This document shows positions 28,397-38,741 of a DNA stretch of 64,000 bases, piece after piece. Below the pieces are notes generated by a model that made no database searches, was not told where the DNA came from, and was given only the letters and a program-made list of their open reading frames with translations. Where the stretch lies: positions 62,001-126,000 of the forward strand of contig SVLM01000001.1 in assembly GCA_015067945.1 (NCBI GenBank), in the 5' to 3' direction. The DNA is from Oscillospiraceae bacterium (GTDB taxonomy: Bacteria; Bacillota; Clostridia; Oscillospirales; Oscillospiraceae). Positions within the stretch are counted from its first letter, which is position 1. Each line of letters opens with the position of its first letter. The position numbers and the translations under genes were made by a program.

Positions 28397-29032
28397 TTAT
28401 TTCGCTCGGTTAATTTCGTCGCACCATAATGCCAGAGGACATTCGCTGCATTTGGGATTTCTCGCAACGCAAATTTCCCGGCCGAACAGCACGATCCGAT
28501 GACAGAAATCCGAGCTTTCCTCCGGCGGCAGGATGGCACGAAGCTGCTGCTCCACCTTCTCAGGCTCTTTTCCGTGGGAAAGACCAAGCTTACCACAGAT
28601 GCGGATACAGTGGGTGTCGCAAACCACACTTCCCGGCACGGCATACAGATCGCCCAGCAGCAGATTGGCGGTCTTTCGACCCACGCCGGGAATCCGTAAA
28701 AGCTCTTCCATTGTTCCGGGGACTTTACCGCCGTAATCTCGCAGCAGCATTTGACAGCCAAGCACAATATCCCGGGCTTTGTGCTTGTAAAATCCGCAGG
28801 AGTGAACCAATTCCTCCACATGGGCGATATCAGCCCCTGCCATGGCCTCCAGCGTGGGGTAAGCCGCAAAGAGAGACGGGGTCACTAAATTTACTCTGGC
28901 GTCTGTGCATTGGGCAGAGAGCCGTACAGCGATCATCAGTTCATAGTCCTTGCTGTAATGTAATGCACAAGGTGCAACCGGGTATTTTTCCTTTAACGCT
29001 CCAATAATAGCGGTTACTTTCTCTTTCAACAC
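28397..29032 (-). CDS. nth: Endonuclease III
   Basis: LSAQCTDARVN, HhH LLRIPGVGRKTANLLL, C-terminal FeS cysteines CVARNPKCSECPLALWC. Confidence 0.95.
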   Translation of the reverse strand: MLKEKVTAIIGALKEKYPVAPCALHYSKDYELMIAVRLSAQCTDARVNLVTPSLFAAYPTLEAMAGADIAHVEELVHSCGFYKHKARDIVLGCQMLLRDYGGKVPGTMEELLRIPGVGRKTANLLLGDLYAVPGSVVCDTHCIRICGKLGLSHGKEPEKVEQQLRAILPPEESSDFCHRIVLFGREICVARNPKCSECPLALWCDEINRAK

Positions 29033-29094
29033 ATTTCGCCTCCTTTTGTGTCATTATAGCATAAAAGAAATGTGTTGAAAAGAATCAGTTTTTG

Positions 29095-29703
29095 TTAATC
29101 GCTGTCAATTATTTCTGCAGTCAAGGCAGAAACCTCATATGCAGTCCGTTCCTGAACACCATCCTCCGTCACCTTGGTGTATACCCGGCTTTGAAGCCGC
29201 CCGGTGATCCGTACACCGTCACGAATGCTCAGTTGCGAGATCTCCCGGGCAGTCCTGCCCCAAAGAATGCAGGGAAGATAATCAGCCCGGTGAAATCCTC
29301 TTGGTACTGCCAGCATCACATCGCAGATTTCCCGTCCCAGAGGCGTTCTGCGATAGACCGGCTCTTTGCAGATTAATCCGTCAAGCAGCACATCGTTGAT
29401 CGGTTCACCGTCCTCTGCTTTTATGCTCAACGCATATACAAAGATCAACAGCCTCCGAATTCCGTCGGTGCGGCTGTTATGGGTCCGCAGCTGCCCGGTA
29501 ACAGTCAGCATATGTCCTCCTGATAGATCAATATCATTGAGTACCTGTTCTTCTGCCACTACAGGCAGTATGTCAACTGTGCCGGATAACCGGGGTACTT
29601 CCAAATAGAACCGATAAAACCGCCGCCCGTGATTCTCGTGGGAGTATTCCGGCAGAGCGGATAATGTGCCCCGTAATGTGATTTGATTGTTCGTATGTTC
29701 CAT
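29095..29703 (-). CDS. Single-stranded DNA-binding (SSB/OB-fold) family protein
   Basis: Two OB-like segments: NQITLRGTLSALPEYSHENHGRRFYRFYLEVPR and LDGLICKEPVYRRTPLGREICDVMLAVPRGFHRADYLPCILWG. Confidence 0.75.
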   Translation of the reverse strand: MEHTNNQITLRGTLSALPEYSHENHGRRFYRFYLEVPRLSGTVDILPVVAEEQVLNDIDLSGGHMLTVTGQLRTHNSRTDGIRRLLIFVYALSIKAEDGEPINDVLLDGLICKEPVYRRTPLGREICDVMLAVPRGFHRADYLPCILWGRTAREISQLSIRDGVRITGRLQSRVYTKVTEDGVQERTAYEVSALTAEIIDSD

Positions 29704-29804
29704 AGTACCACCTCAAAGTCAGTTGTATGAAACATCCTATGGTCAATTTGATAAATTCATACCAGAAAAATAAAGGTCATCCCCGTTTTGCGGGGATGAC
29801 CTGT

Positions 29805-31697
29805 TTATCTATGCTTGCTTCTGTTTTTTGCTGCAGGAGCTTTCTTGACGGAGGGCTTGCTCCTTGGCGGCATCTTCGGTGGGGGAGCGGTGGGCTTACC
29901 TTGCCTTGGTGGCACGGCCCGGATCAAGCACGTGGGGTCGGAGCCGATCAAATCCTCACGGTGTGCTTTGATCAGTGCCTCCCGTACCAAATAGTAATTT
30001 TTGGGATTGCGATACTGGATGAGTGCCCGCTGCATGGCCTTTTCATGTGGATCGGTAGGCACATACACCTTCTCCATCGTTCTGGGGTCAATCCCGGTGT
30101 AATACATCACCGTGGAAAGGGTAGAAGGGGTGGGGTAGAAGTCCTGCACCTGCTCCGGGTTGTAGCCCATTTCACGGATGTACTCTGCCAGCTCAATGGC
30201 CTCTTTCAGTGTTGAGCCGGGATGGCTGGACATGAGATAGGGAACCAGATACTGATTCATGCCATACTGCTTGTTCAGTGCCCAATACTTCTCCACAAAA
30301 CGGTTGTACACAGCATTTCTTGGCTTGCCCATCCGATCCAGTACTGCGTCAGACACATGCTCCGGTGCGACTTTCAACTGCCCTGAAATATGGAATTGCA
30401 CCAATTCCTTAAAGAAGGTGTCCTTTTTGTCAGCCAGCAGATAGTCAAAACGAATGCCACTGCGAACAAAGACCTTCTTTACACCGGGAATCTTCCGCAG
30501 TTTACGCAACAGTGCCACATAATCGGAGTGATCCGCCTTCATGTTCTTGCATGGGGTGGGGAACAAGCACTGCCGTCCGCCGCAGGCACCCTTGGTCATC
30601 TGCTTATCGCAGGCAGGATGGCGGAAATTGGCGGTTGGACCGCCCACATCGTGAATGTAGCCCTTGAAATCCTTGTCCTTAACCATGATTTCCGCCTCCC
30701 GGAGGATGGACTCATGACTCCGGGTCTGAATGATCCGCCCTTGATGAAAGGTCAATGCACAGAACGAGCATGCTCCAAAGCAGCCCCGGTTGGACACAAG
30801 ACTGAACTTAACCTCTTCAATCGCCGGGACACCGCCTGCTTTCGCATAACTGGGATGCCAGGAACGCATATAGGGCAGTTCATAAACTGCGTCCATTTCC
30901 TCCGCAGTCAGGGGCTTTTGTGGAGGATTCTGCACGACGAACAGATTCCCGTAGGGTTCAGCCAACCGCTTTGCGGTAAAAGGATCGCAGTTTCCGTACT
31001 GAATCTTGAAGGATTCCGCATATTTCTTTCGGTTTGCCTTTATCTCATCAAAGCTGGGCAGGGTAATGGTGGGCAGGCTGTTGTCCAGCTCTGCGGTCTT
31101 AAATACCGTGCCATCGATATAGGTGATGTCTTTCACATCCATACCGGCGTTGAGTGCGTCGGCGATCTCAATAATACTCTTTTCGCCCATGCCATACATC
31201 AAAAGATCAGCCTGGCTGTCCAGCAGGATGGAACGCTTCATAGATTCCGACCAGTAATCGTAATGTCCCAACCGTCGCAGACTGGCCTCAATTCCACCAA
31301 TGAGAATCGGCACATCCTTGTAGGTCCGCCGAATCAGATTGCAGTAAACTACCGTCGCATAGTCCGGACGTTTGCCCATCACACCACCGGGCGTAAAGGC
31401 ATCGGTTTTTCTCTTGTGCTTGGTCACGGAATAATGATTCACCATGGAATCCATATTGCCGCCGGATACCAAGAAACCCAATCTCGGTCTGCCGTAAATA
31501 TCAATGGATTTGGGATCCTTCCAATCGGGTTGAGAAATAATACCCACACTGTAGCCGTGACTTTCCAGAACACGGCTGATGATCGCATGACCGAAGGAGT
31601 GATGGTCCACGTAGGCATCACCGATTACATATACAAAATCGCAGCTTTCCCAACCGCGATCGATCATGTCCTGCTTGCAGATAGGAAGAAAGGCCAT
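29805..31697 (-). CDS. YgiQ family radical SAM protein
   Basis: [19 protein letters not shown] radical SAM cluster, [33 protein letters not shown]. Confidence 0.95.
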   Translation of the reverse strand: MAFLPICKQDMIDRGWESCDFVYVIGDAYVDHHSFGHAIISRVLESHGYSVGIISQPDWKDPKSIDIYGRPRLGFLVSGGNMDSMVNHYSVTKHKRKTDAFTPGGVMGKRPDYATVVYCNLIRRTYKDVPILIGGIEASLRRLGHYDYWSESMKRSILLDSQADLLMYGMGEKSIIEIADALNAGMDVKDITYIDGTVFKTAELDNSLPTITLPSFDEIKANRKKYAESFKIQYGNCDPFTAKRLAEPYGNLFVVQNPPQKPLTAEEMDAVYELPYMRSWHPSYAKAGGVPAIEEVKFSLVSNRGCFGACSFCALTFHQGRIIQTRSHESILREAEIMVKDKDFKGYIHDVGGPTANFRHPACDKQMTKGACGGRQCLFPTPCKNMKADHSDYVALLRKLRKIPGVKKVFVRSGIRFDYLLADKKDTFFKELVQFHISGQLKVAPEHVSDAVLDRMGKPRNAVYNRFVEKYWALNKQYGMNQYLVPYLMSSHPGSTLKEAIELAEYIREMGYNPEQVQDFYPTPSTLSTVMYYTGIDPRTMEKVYVPTDPHEKAMQRALIQYRNPKNYYLVREALIKAHREDLIGSDPTCLIRAVPPRQGKPTAPPPKMPPRSKPSVKKAPAAKNRSKHR

Positions 31698-31808
31698 AGG
31701 TAACCTCCAAACATACTTTTTGTTATTATAACATTTCCTTCACCAAAATGGAAGAGAGAATCTTCTTGACATGTGGTGTATAATCAAAAATGAAAGGAAG
31801 TGCAATAT

Positions 31809-32003
31809 ATGGCAGTCAGACTTAATGAAGATAAAGAAATGGTCGCCTCCATTAAAGAGGGATTAAAGCGTACCGGCGGTTATTGCCCCTGTCGCCTGCA
31901 GAGAACAGAAGAAAACAAGTGCATTTGTCAGGAATTCCGTCAGCAGATCGCAGATCCGGACTTTAAGGGCTACTGTCATTGCATGCTGTATTATAAAGAC
32001 TAA
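31809..32003 (+). CDS. Ferredoxin-thioredoxin reductase catalytic-chain-like protein
   Basis: GYCPCRL...NKCICQEF...GYCHCMLYYK, spacing of the FTR beta CPC/CHC motifs; 64 aa. Confidence 0.85.
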   Translation: MAVRLNEDKEMVASIKEGLKRTGGYCPCRLQRTEENKCICQEFRQQIADPDFKGYCHCMLYYKD

Positions 32004-32098
32004 AAACTTTTGCAAATTCCGTAAAAAGTTGTTGACAAATGTGGCTCTGCGTGCTATCATAGCAAAGCGGTTTGCGAAAGCAGCCGTTGAATGAAAAT

Positions 32099-32186
32099 GG
32101 GCGAGTGGTGGAATTGGTAGACTCGCTAGATTCAGGTTCTAGTGTCCATTACGGACGTGCGGGTTCAAGTCCCGCCTCGCCCACCA
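32099..32186 (+). tRNA. tRNA-Leu (anticodon CAG), copy 1
   Basis: GGGCGAGTGGTGGAATTGG..CTAGATTCAGGTTCTAG..GGTTCAAGTCCCGCCTCGCCCACCA. Confidence 0.95.
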
Positions 32187-32211
32187 TTTTCTTTCTTAAC
32201 TACATATTTAC

Positions 32212-32299
32212 GGGCGAGTGGTGGAATTGGTAGACTCGCTAGATTCAGGTTCTAGTGTCCATTACGGACGTGCGGGTTCAAGTCCCGCCTCGCCCACCA
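32212..32299 (+). tRNA. tRNA-Leu (anticodon CAG), copy 2, identical to copy 1
   Basis: Same 88-nt sequence repeated after a 25-bp spacer. Confidence 0.95.
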
Positions 32300-32336
32300 A
32301 AAAGAAAGACATGCGTTTGCATGTCTTTCTTTTTTT
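32299..32336 (+). terminator. Terminator after the tandem tRNA-Leu genes
   Basis: aaaagaaagacatgc-gttt-gcatgtctttctttt + T-run. Confidence 0.85.
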
Positions 32337-32352
32337 AACCCGGGAAAAGTCC

Positions 32353-32395
32353 ATAGATTTCAGAATGCACCCTATGGGTGTAGGATGAAATCTAT
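32353..32395. repeat. Nested inverted repeat
   Basis: atagatttca...tgaaatctat (10 bp) enclosing caccc-tat-gggtg. Confidence 0.7.
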
Positions 32396-32472
32396 TTAGA
32401 TCGATGATTGAAGGCTTCATCAAGATTCATTAACCCCGGTTGCACATTCAGCTGCAACCGGGGTTTTGATGA

Positions 32473-34725
32473 TTACTTCTTCTTGGGTGCTTTGATTTTG
32501 CTCAGCTTTTTATTCAGAGTCAGGAGATCTTCCTTCGTAAACTTGGCGTCCATCATGCCACCGGCCATAGTGATCAAACGCAGGACGGTGAAGCCGCTCA
32601 TCATGGACATCATCTCAGGGGTAACCTCGAAGCCCATGGGCTTTGCTTTTTCGCCCTTCTTCTTGCCACCAAGCATCTTTCCCATCAGTTTGGCAAAGAC
32701 AAGCTTGCCGCGGAAAGTAGAGATCACATCGCTCATCTTGGAGTTCAGGGACAGCCTGCCGGTCTTCTCTTCAATGTCAAACCAGTTGAGGATTGCACCC
32801 TCCTCTTTGAGGCGGTAGTCCTCGTTGAAGGTATCAACCTTGCGAATAATACCTTCATCGCGTAGTTCACCGGAAACAGCTTCCAGCTTTGTCTCGCCTA
32901 CATTGGGAACATCGAAGTAGAAGAAATGATCTGCAGCTTCCTTGACACCCAGCGATACGCCGTTTGCAAACAGCTCAACGCTCTTCTGATTGGAGTAGAC
33001 AGTGACCTTGGTCACATCCTCCACACGGTCAATATAGCGCTTGCCGCACAGATGAACAAAGGGTTCGTCGGACAGCCATGCCTTGTAAGCATAGAAGGAA
33101 TCCTTCTTGTATTTGCGGTCGAAGGTCACCAGACCCTTGTGATTCTGGCCGTTCTCGCCGCCTTCGTTCCGGGCATCGGCACCGAAGTCAAACATGTTCC
33201 AAACATGGGTGGCCCACATATACTTGCGGGTGAACAGCTGCTTAATCAGCTCCTCGTGGTAATATGCCTGGTATTCCTCGGTATAGTCGCCCTGACGGGG
33301 ATCGGAGGTGTGCCAGTTCAGTGCCTCACAGCCGTATTCGGAGCAGCCAATGGGAATGTTGGGGTGCATGGCGTGGAACTTATCGAACCAGGGACCGTTC
33401 ATGGAGGTGTCACCGCCGTACCAGCCGAAGTAATGGTTGTAGGAAACCACATCGGGGATCTGCAAATAAGGATCGTCCATTTTGCACATGGACACCGCGG
33501 CAATGGTGGTCAAACGAGTCTTATCCATCTCGTGACACAAATCGTTCAGAATTCTGTGGTTCTCCAGCAGATCGCCATCAGAGCCGCCAATGGAAATTTC
33601 GTTGGACAGACCCCAAACCACGATGGAGGGATGGTTATAGTTTTGAATGACCAGTTCCTTCATCTGGGAGATGGTATTTTCCCGGCCGTTAGGCATGTGC
33701 TTGGAGATGTAGGGGATCTCCGCCCAAATTACGAGACCCTTTTCGTCGCACAGATCGTAGAAATATTGGTCATGCTGGTAGTGGGCAAGACGAATGGTGG
33801 TGCAGCCGACCTCACAGATCAGGTCGATATCCTCCTCGTGATGCTCGGGCAGCAGGGCGTTGCCTACGCCCCAGCGATCCTGATGGCGGGAAACGCCCCG
33901 GAGGGGATATTCTTCACCGTTGAGGATGAAACCGTTGTTGGGATCAATCTGGAAGCTGCGACAACCGAACCGAGTGCAGACATTGTCCAGTACAGTGCCG
34001 TTGTCCATCAGCTCTGCTTCACAGCAGTACAGGTAAGGATCCTTGCGACCATGCCACAGGTGGACATTTTCAATGACAAGGCTTGCCTGGGGCTCAGCGG
34101 TCTCCAGAGTTGCCACCACATTTTCGTCCTTGTCATAGAAGGTGTACTTAACAGTTTGACCAGCCTTGACGTTGGTAAGCAACACCTTAACATCCACATT
34201 GGCGTTAGTGCCGTTGATGGTGGGGGTGACCATGATACCGGGGCCGCCGTAGTAGTCCAGATCAAAGTGAGACTCACTGACGCAGATCAGGTTCACATCC
34301 CGGTAGATACCACCGTAGAAGGTGAAGTCCGCCATCTGGGGATAAACTCTGTCGTTGGCACTGTTGTCAACAGCGATAGTCAACAGGCTGCTGTCTGCCA
34401 GAGCTTCGGTCACATCTACTCTCCAGGTGGAGTAGCCGCCGTCGTGGTGAGCAAGGGCCTTGCCGTCTACATACACATCAGCAGACGAGTTGGCACCGCG
34501 GATTTCCAGATAATAGCGATCAGCGACGGGCAGATCAGCCTTGTTGATAGTTTTGGCGTAATAAGCAGTGCCACGGTAGTAGTCATTACCACCGTCCTGT
34601 CCGTCGACAGCGTTCCAGGAATGGGGCAGATCTACCACATCCCAGCTAGCATCAATAGCAGAGGGAACAGATGTTGCCTGCTTGCTGAAAGACCACTTAC
34701 TGTTTATGTTTACAATTTCTCTCAT
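32473..34725 (-). CDS. Glycoside hydrolase family 2 (beta-glucuronidase/galacturonidase or beta-galactosidase type) with unusual C-terminal extension
   Basis: GH2 sandwich domain, WGLSNEIS acid/base, GCSEYGCEA nucleophile region, GQNHKGLVTFDRKYKKDSFY (N-x-K). Confidence 0.9.
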   Translation of the reverse strand: MREIVNINSKWSFSKQATSVPSAIDASWDVVDLPHSWNAVDGQDGGNDYYRGTAYYAKTINKADLPVADRYYLEIRGANSSADVYVDGKALAHHDGGYSTWRVDVTEALADSSLLTIAVDNSANDRVYPQMADFTFYGGIYRDVNLICVSESHFDLDYYGGPGIMVTPTINGTNANVDVKVLLTNVKAGQTVKYTFYDKDENVVATLETAEPQASLVIENVHLWHGRKDPYLYCCEAELMDNGTVLDNVCTRFGCRSFQIDPNNGFILNGEEYPLRGVSRHQDRWGVGNALLPEHHEEDIDLICEVGCTTIRLAHYQHDQYFYDLCDEKGLVIWAEIPYISKHMPNGRENTISQMKELVIQNYNHPSIVVWGLSNEISIGGSDGDLLENHRILNDLCHEMDKTRLTTIAAVSMCKMDDPYLQIPDVVSYNHYFGWYGGDTSMNGPWFDKFHAMHPNIPIGCSEYGCEALNWHTSDPRQGDYTEEYQAYYHEELIKQLFTRKYMWATHVWNMFDFGADARNEGGENGQNHKGLVTFDRKYKKDSFYAYKAWLSDEPFVHLCGKRYIDRVEDVTKVTVYSNQKSVELFANGVSLGVKEAADHFFYFDVPNVGETKLEAVSGELRDEGIIRKVDTFNEDYRLKEEGAILNWFDIEEKTGRLSLNSKMSDVISTFRGKLVFAKLMGKMLGGKKKGEKAKPMGFEVTPEMMSMMSGFTVLRLITMAGGMMDAKFTKEDLLTLNKKLSKIKAPKKK

Positions 34726-34821
34726 TAGGGAACCTCCTGATTGGAATAGTGTGTTTATGTGTCGGTAATATCACCCTGCGGGAAAATCGACAGGGTGATA
34801 CGGCATTACGATACTATGAAA

Positions 34822-36405
34822 TTACTCTGCACTGATGTTTGTGCCACGACGCTCAGACAGATCTGTGTACATTTGATCCACAGTCTTCTTGTCCAGGTTG
34901 TAAATCAGAGCCAGACCGATGAACTGCAGCAAGGCACTGAACATGTACAAACCGGCAACCAGCCAGCACATGTTGTGGGAAGTCTGAGCACTCTGGGCGA
35001 TGGTGCCGAACTTGGCTTCGTAGCCCAGCCAGCCCATGATCAACAGCACTACAGAGGGGCCAACGCCCTGTGCCAGCTTACGGAAGAAGGAGTGCAGAGA
35101 ATAGACAGTACCTTCTTCGCGGGTGCCGAACTTCCATTCATTGTAGTCGATGGCATCGCTCATCATAGCCCAGGATACGCAGGTGTAGACACCCATGCCA
35201 AGGCCGTAGACCACCAGTGCCAGCAGGTAGACTACCAATGCAATGGTTGTATTAGGAATCAGGGGGAAGACCAGCATAACCGCACCGCCGACCAAGGAAG
35301 CGATCGTTCCGACAACGGAGGCTTCTTTTTTGCCATACTTCTTGACAATCTTGGTAATGAAAGGAATGAACAGGAACATGGGCAGGAAGCCGATCAGCTG
35401 AACCAGGCCGGACAGAGAAGCCATATTGAAATAGGTGGCGAACATGATGGTATTTGCGGTGGAGGCAGACTGCATGCCCAGGAACATACCCATAGCAGCC
35501 AGGGTGGTGCCCACAGCGGGACGGTTCTTCATGAACTTACCGAAGGCACTGAAAATATTAATCTTCTCGGTGCTTTCATTGGTCTTAACGGAGCTCTCAT
35601 CCACGCGGACGGTGATGGTCTTAAGCATAAACATAAAGGCAAGGAAGCCAAGAACACCCATGATCAGAGCTACCCAAAACACCATCTCACCCTGCAGGAT
35701 CTCGACCTGCTTGCCGGTGACGGGGCTCAGAATTGCATCGCCCACAGCGTATGCTTCGCCGGTGAGGGGGTTGCTCAGGAACTGAGACTTATCAATGCCC
35801 TCGGGAATCTCGATCTTGCTGAGGAACTCGGAGGTGCCGTCCCATGTGGCTTTTTCCCAAATCAGCATGGGCAGCAGAACCATGGGCAGCATGTTGCCGA
35901 TCATGGAGCCAATGGAACGCCAGGTGGACAGCTGTGCTCGCTCACCAACATCATTGGTGACCAGGCTCAGCATGGAACCGTAAGGCACATTTGCGATAGT
36001 GTAGAAAGCATCCCAAATGATATAACCCAGAATAAACAGAATCGCCTTCACTACGACATGTGCATCGGGGAAAGGCAGGAATACAGCAGCACCGCCTACC
36101 AGCAGGCCGCAAGCACCTATGAAAATATAGGTTTTGAATTTGCCGTGGCGATAGCTTCTTCTGTCGTTATCGATCAGAGAGCCGATCAGCGGATCATTTA
36201 CGGCGTCCCAAATCTGTACAAGCAGCAATAAAATGGACAGCAGACCCGTTTCCATGGTCATAAAGACCAGCCAGAATGTCTGAACCGTGCCTTTCAGGGC
36301 AAAGCTCATGTTACAGCCTAGGTCACCGGCAGCATAGGCGAGTTTATCCCGCATGCCGAACTTGCGGTGGCCGTTGGCATCTAATGAAATAGGTTTTTTC
36401 GCCAT
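34822..36405 (-). CDS. GPH-family glycoside/hexuronide:cation symporter (MFS)
   Basis: GMRDKLAYAAGDLGCNMSFALKGTVQTFWLVFMT; 12 TM; start at MAKKPISLD after AAGGAGG. Confidence 0.92.
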   Translation of the reverse strand: MAKKPISLDANGHRKFGMRDKLAYAAGDLGCNMSFALKGTVQTFWLVFMTMETGLLSILLLLVQIWDAVNDPLIGSLIDNDRRSYRHGKFKTYIFIGACGLLVGGAAVFLPFPDAHVVVKAILFILGYIIWDAFYTIANVPYGSMLSLVTNDVGERAQLSTWRSIGSMIGNMLPMVLLPMLIWEKATWDGTSEFLSKIEIPEGIDKSQFLSNPLTGEAYAVGDAILSPVTGKQVEILQGEMVFWVALIMGVLGFLAFMFMLKTITVRVDESSVKTNESTEKINIFSAFGKFMKNRPAVGTTLAAMGMFLGMQSASTANTIMFATYFNMASLSGLVQLIGFLPMFLFIPFITKIVKKYGKKEASVVGTIASLVGGAVMLVFPLIPNTTIALVVYLLALVVYGLGMGVYTCVSWAMMSDAIDYNEWKFGTREEGTVYSLHSFFRKLAQGVGPSVVLLIMGWLGYEAKFGTIAQSAQTSHNMCWLVAGLYMFSALLQFIGLALIYNLDKKTVDQMYTDLSERRGTNISAE

Positions 36406-36492
36406 ATATTTATCCTCCTTATTATGCAGGTGCATACCTGCTCATAATGAGATAATTATAAAATATTCCCGGTTATTTTTCCAGTCACAAAA

Positions 36493-36508
36493 TGCCACTT
36501 TTGTGGCA
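36493..36508. promoter_or_regulatory. Candidate operator palindrome in the divergent symporter/TetR intergenic region
   Basis: tgccac-tttt-gtggca. Confidence 0.45.
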
Positions 36509-36622
36509 CCCTATTGAAATTTATTTACTCATTATTTGGCTATCTTGGACAATATATGTTGCGAATTCCCAATTTTATGCTATACTATCGTAAAGCCAAT
36601 ATCGAAATTAGGGGTGATATTT

Positions 36623-37183
36623 ATGTATAAAGTATGCCTGACAGATCAATCCTCAAAACGGCAGCGGGAATTGGAAAAAGGCCTTTTGCAGCTGATGCAG
36701 AAGCAGCGGTATGAGGATATTTCCGTCAGCGATCTGTGTGATTATCTGCAGATTCCCAGAAAATCCTTTTATCGGTACTTTTCCTGTAAGGATGGAGCAC
36801 TTTATGCCTTGATCGACCACACCTTGGCAGATTTCTTTGAAATGCCGGTGTCCGCGAAAAAAACCAGAGGCACCGCATTAGGGGATCTGGATCTGTTTTT
36901 TGAGTATTGGTACAATAATAAATCATTTTTGGATGCATTGGCCAATAGCGGTTTGAGTGGTATTTTGGCTGATCGGGCCAATCAATTTGCACTACGTGAA
37001 GGCCATCTACCCCAAAGGTTTAAGTCTGTTCCCACAGAGATACAAGGTCTGGCAATGGCTTTTTCTCTCTACGGCCTGATGTCTATGACACTCCACTGGC
37101 ACCGTCGGGGATTTCCCGTATCAGCTGAGGAAATGACACGCTTGGCAATTCATATGCTTACCAATCCTTTGCTTGCTCCGTAA
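36623..37183 (+). CDS. TetR/AcrR family transcriptional regulator
   Basis: N-terminal HTH QRYEDISVSDLCDYLQIPRKSFYRYFSCKDGALYALI. Confidence 0.88.
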   Translation: MYKVCLTDQSSKRQRELEKGLLQLMQKQRYEDISVSDLCDYLQIPRKSFYRYFSCKDGALYALIDHTLADFFEMPVSAKKTRGTALGDLDLFFEYWYNNKSFLDALANSGLSGILADRANQFALREGHLPQRFKSVPTEIQGLAMAFSLYGLMSMTLHWHRRGFPVSAEEMTRLAIHMLTNPLLAP

Positions 37184-37188
37184 AAACT

Positions 37189-37232
37189 ACCCGGTTTTTG
37201 TGTAACCTGTTCAAAAACCGGGTGTTATTTTT
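37189..37232 (+). terminator. Terminator after the TetR gene
   Basis: acccggttttt ... aaaaaccgggt then T-rich. Confidence 0.7.
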
Positions 37233-37331
37233 TATGTATGAGTGTCACACATGGGGCATTTTGTGCCTTGAAACTCACGTACCATAAGAGGTATAATACT
37301 ATCGATACTATGCAAAAGTAGGAGGTATTGC

Positions 37332-38729
37332 ATGAAACCTTTTCTTTGCGAAGATTTTCTGTTGAACACACCTACCGCTAAGGTACTGTACCATGATGTG
37401 GCAAAGAAACTGCCCATTGTGGATTATCACTGCCACCTGGACCCTCAGGCAATCTATGAAGATGCCCGGTTTGAAAACATTACCCAGCTTTGGTTGGGGG
37501 GCGATCACTATAAGTGGCGTATCTTGCGCTCCAATGGCGTTGATGAATATTACATCACCGGCTCTGCTCCGGATCGGGTAAAATTCCAGAAGTTTGCGGA
37601 GGCTTTACCCCGGTGCATCGGCAATCCCATGTACCACTGGTGCCACTTGGAGTTGAAAAATTATTTTGGCTACCAAGGTGTCCTCAACGGTGAAACGGCT
37701 GAGGAGGTTTGGAATCTGTGCAACACCCAATTGCAGCAGCCTGAGTTTTCAGCCCGGAACCTAATTGCCCGTAGCAATGTGACCATGATCGGCACCACCG
37801 ATGATCCGTGCAGCGATCTGAAGTGGCATAAGCTGTTGGCCGAGTCCGACTTTGAAACTAAGGTCTATCCCAGCTTCCGTCCGGATCCTGCCCTCAATGC
37901 CCATAAACCCGATTTCTCCGCTTACATTCAAAAGCTAAGTCAGGCTGCAGATATGCCCATTTGCAGTGCTGCGGATGTTGCCAAGGCACTGACGAAACGC
38001 ATTGAATACTTCAACGAATGTGGTTGCCGTGCTTCCGACCACGGTCTGGATTACGTGATGCACCGCATTGGCACTATGGACGATATCGAATCTGTGTTCC
38101 AGAAGGCCATGGCAGGGGAGCGTCTGTCTGCTGCAGAAACTGAGATCTATCAAACCTATTTACTGCTCCATTGCGGCAGAGAATATGCCCGCCACGGCTG
38201 GGTTATGCAGCTGCACTTCAGTTGCTTCCGCAACCCCAATTCCCGGCAGTTTGCTGCCTTGGGGGCAGACAGCGGATATGACTGCATTGCGGTGACGGAT
38301 TCTTCCGCTGCACTGCACCGCCTCATGGATGCTTGGGACAGCACCGATCAGCTGCCTAAAACCATCGTTTATTCCCTGAATCCTGCCGATGACCAATGGC
38401 TGGACACATTGCTTGGTGCCTACCAGGGTACAGAGGTACCCGGCAAGATTCAGCACGGCTCTGCCTGGTGGTTCAATGACAATAAGGTTGGTATGCAAAA
38501 CCAGATGACATCTCTTGCACAGCTGGGAATTTTGGGCAATTTCATCGGTATGCTTACCGATTCCCGCTCCTTCCTCAGCTATGCCCGCCATGAGTACTTC
38601 CGAAGAATTCTCTGTAATCTCATTGGTACTTGGGTAGAAAACGGTGAATATCCTGCCGATATGGACACTCTTGGTGAGCTGGTGGCAGATATTTGCTGCC
38701 GCAACGCAGTACGTTATTTTAATCTGTAA
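37332..38729 (+). CDS. uxaC: Glucuronate (uronate) isomerase
   Basis: MKPFLCEDFLLNTPTAKVLYHDVAKKLPIVDYHCHLDPQAIYED. Confidence 0.95.
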   Translation: MKPFLCEDFLLNTPTAKVLYHDVAKKLPIVDYHCHLDPQAIYEDARFENITQLWLGGDHYKWRILRSNGVDEYYITGSAPDRVKFQKFAEALPRCIGNPMYHWCHLELKNYFGYQGVLNGETAEEVWNLCNTQLQQPEFSARNLIARSNVTMIGTTDDPCSDLKWHKLLAESDFETKVYPSFRPDPALNAHKPDFSAYIQKLSQAADMPICSAADVAKALTKRIEYFNECGCRASDHGLDYVMHRIGTMDDIESVFQKAMAGERLSAAETEIYQTYLLLHCGREYARHGWVMQLHFSCFRNPNSRQFAALGADSGYDCIAVTDSSAALHRLMDAWDSTDQLPKTIVYSLNPADDQWLDTLLGAYQGTEVPGKIQHGSAWWFNDNKVGMQNQMTSLAQLGILGNFIGMLTDSRSFLSYARHEYFRRILCNLIGTWVENGEYPADMDTLGELVADICCRNAVRYFNL

Positions 38730-38741
38730 GGAGGAATATAT

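Noticed and set aside
32926-34728. 600-aa plus-strand ORF antisense to GH2
   Set aside because: Shadow ORF; GH2 catalytic motifs are on the minus strand.
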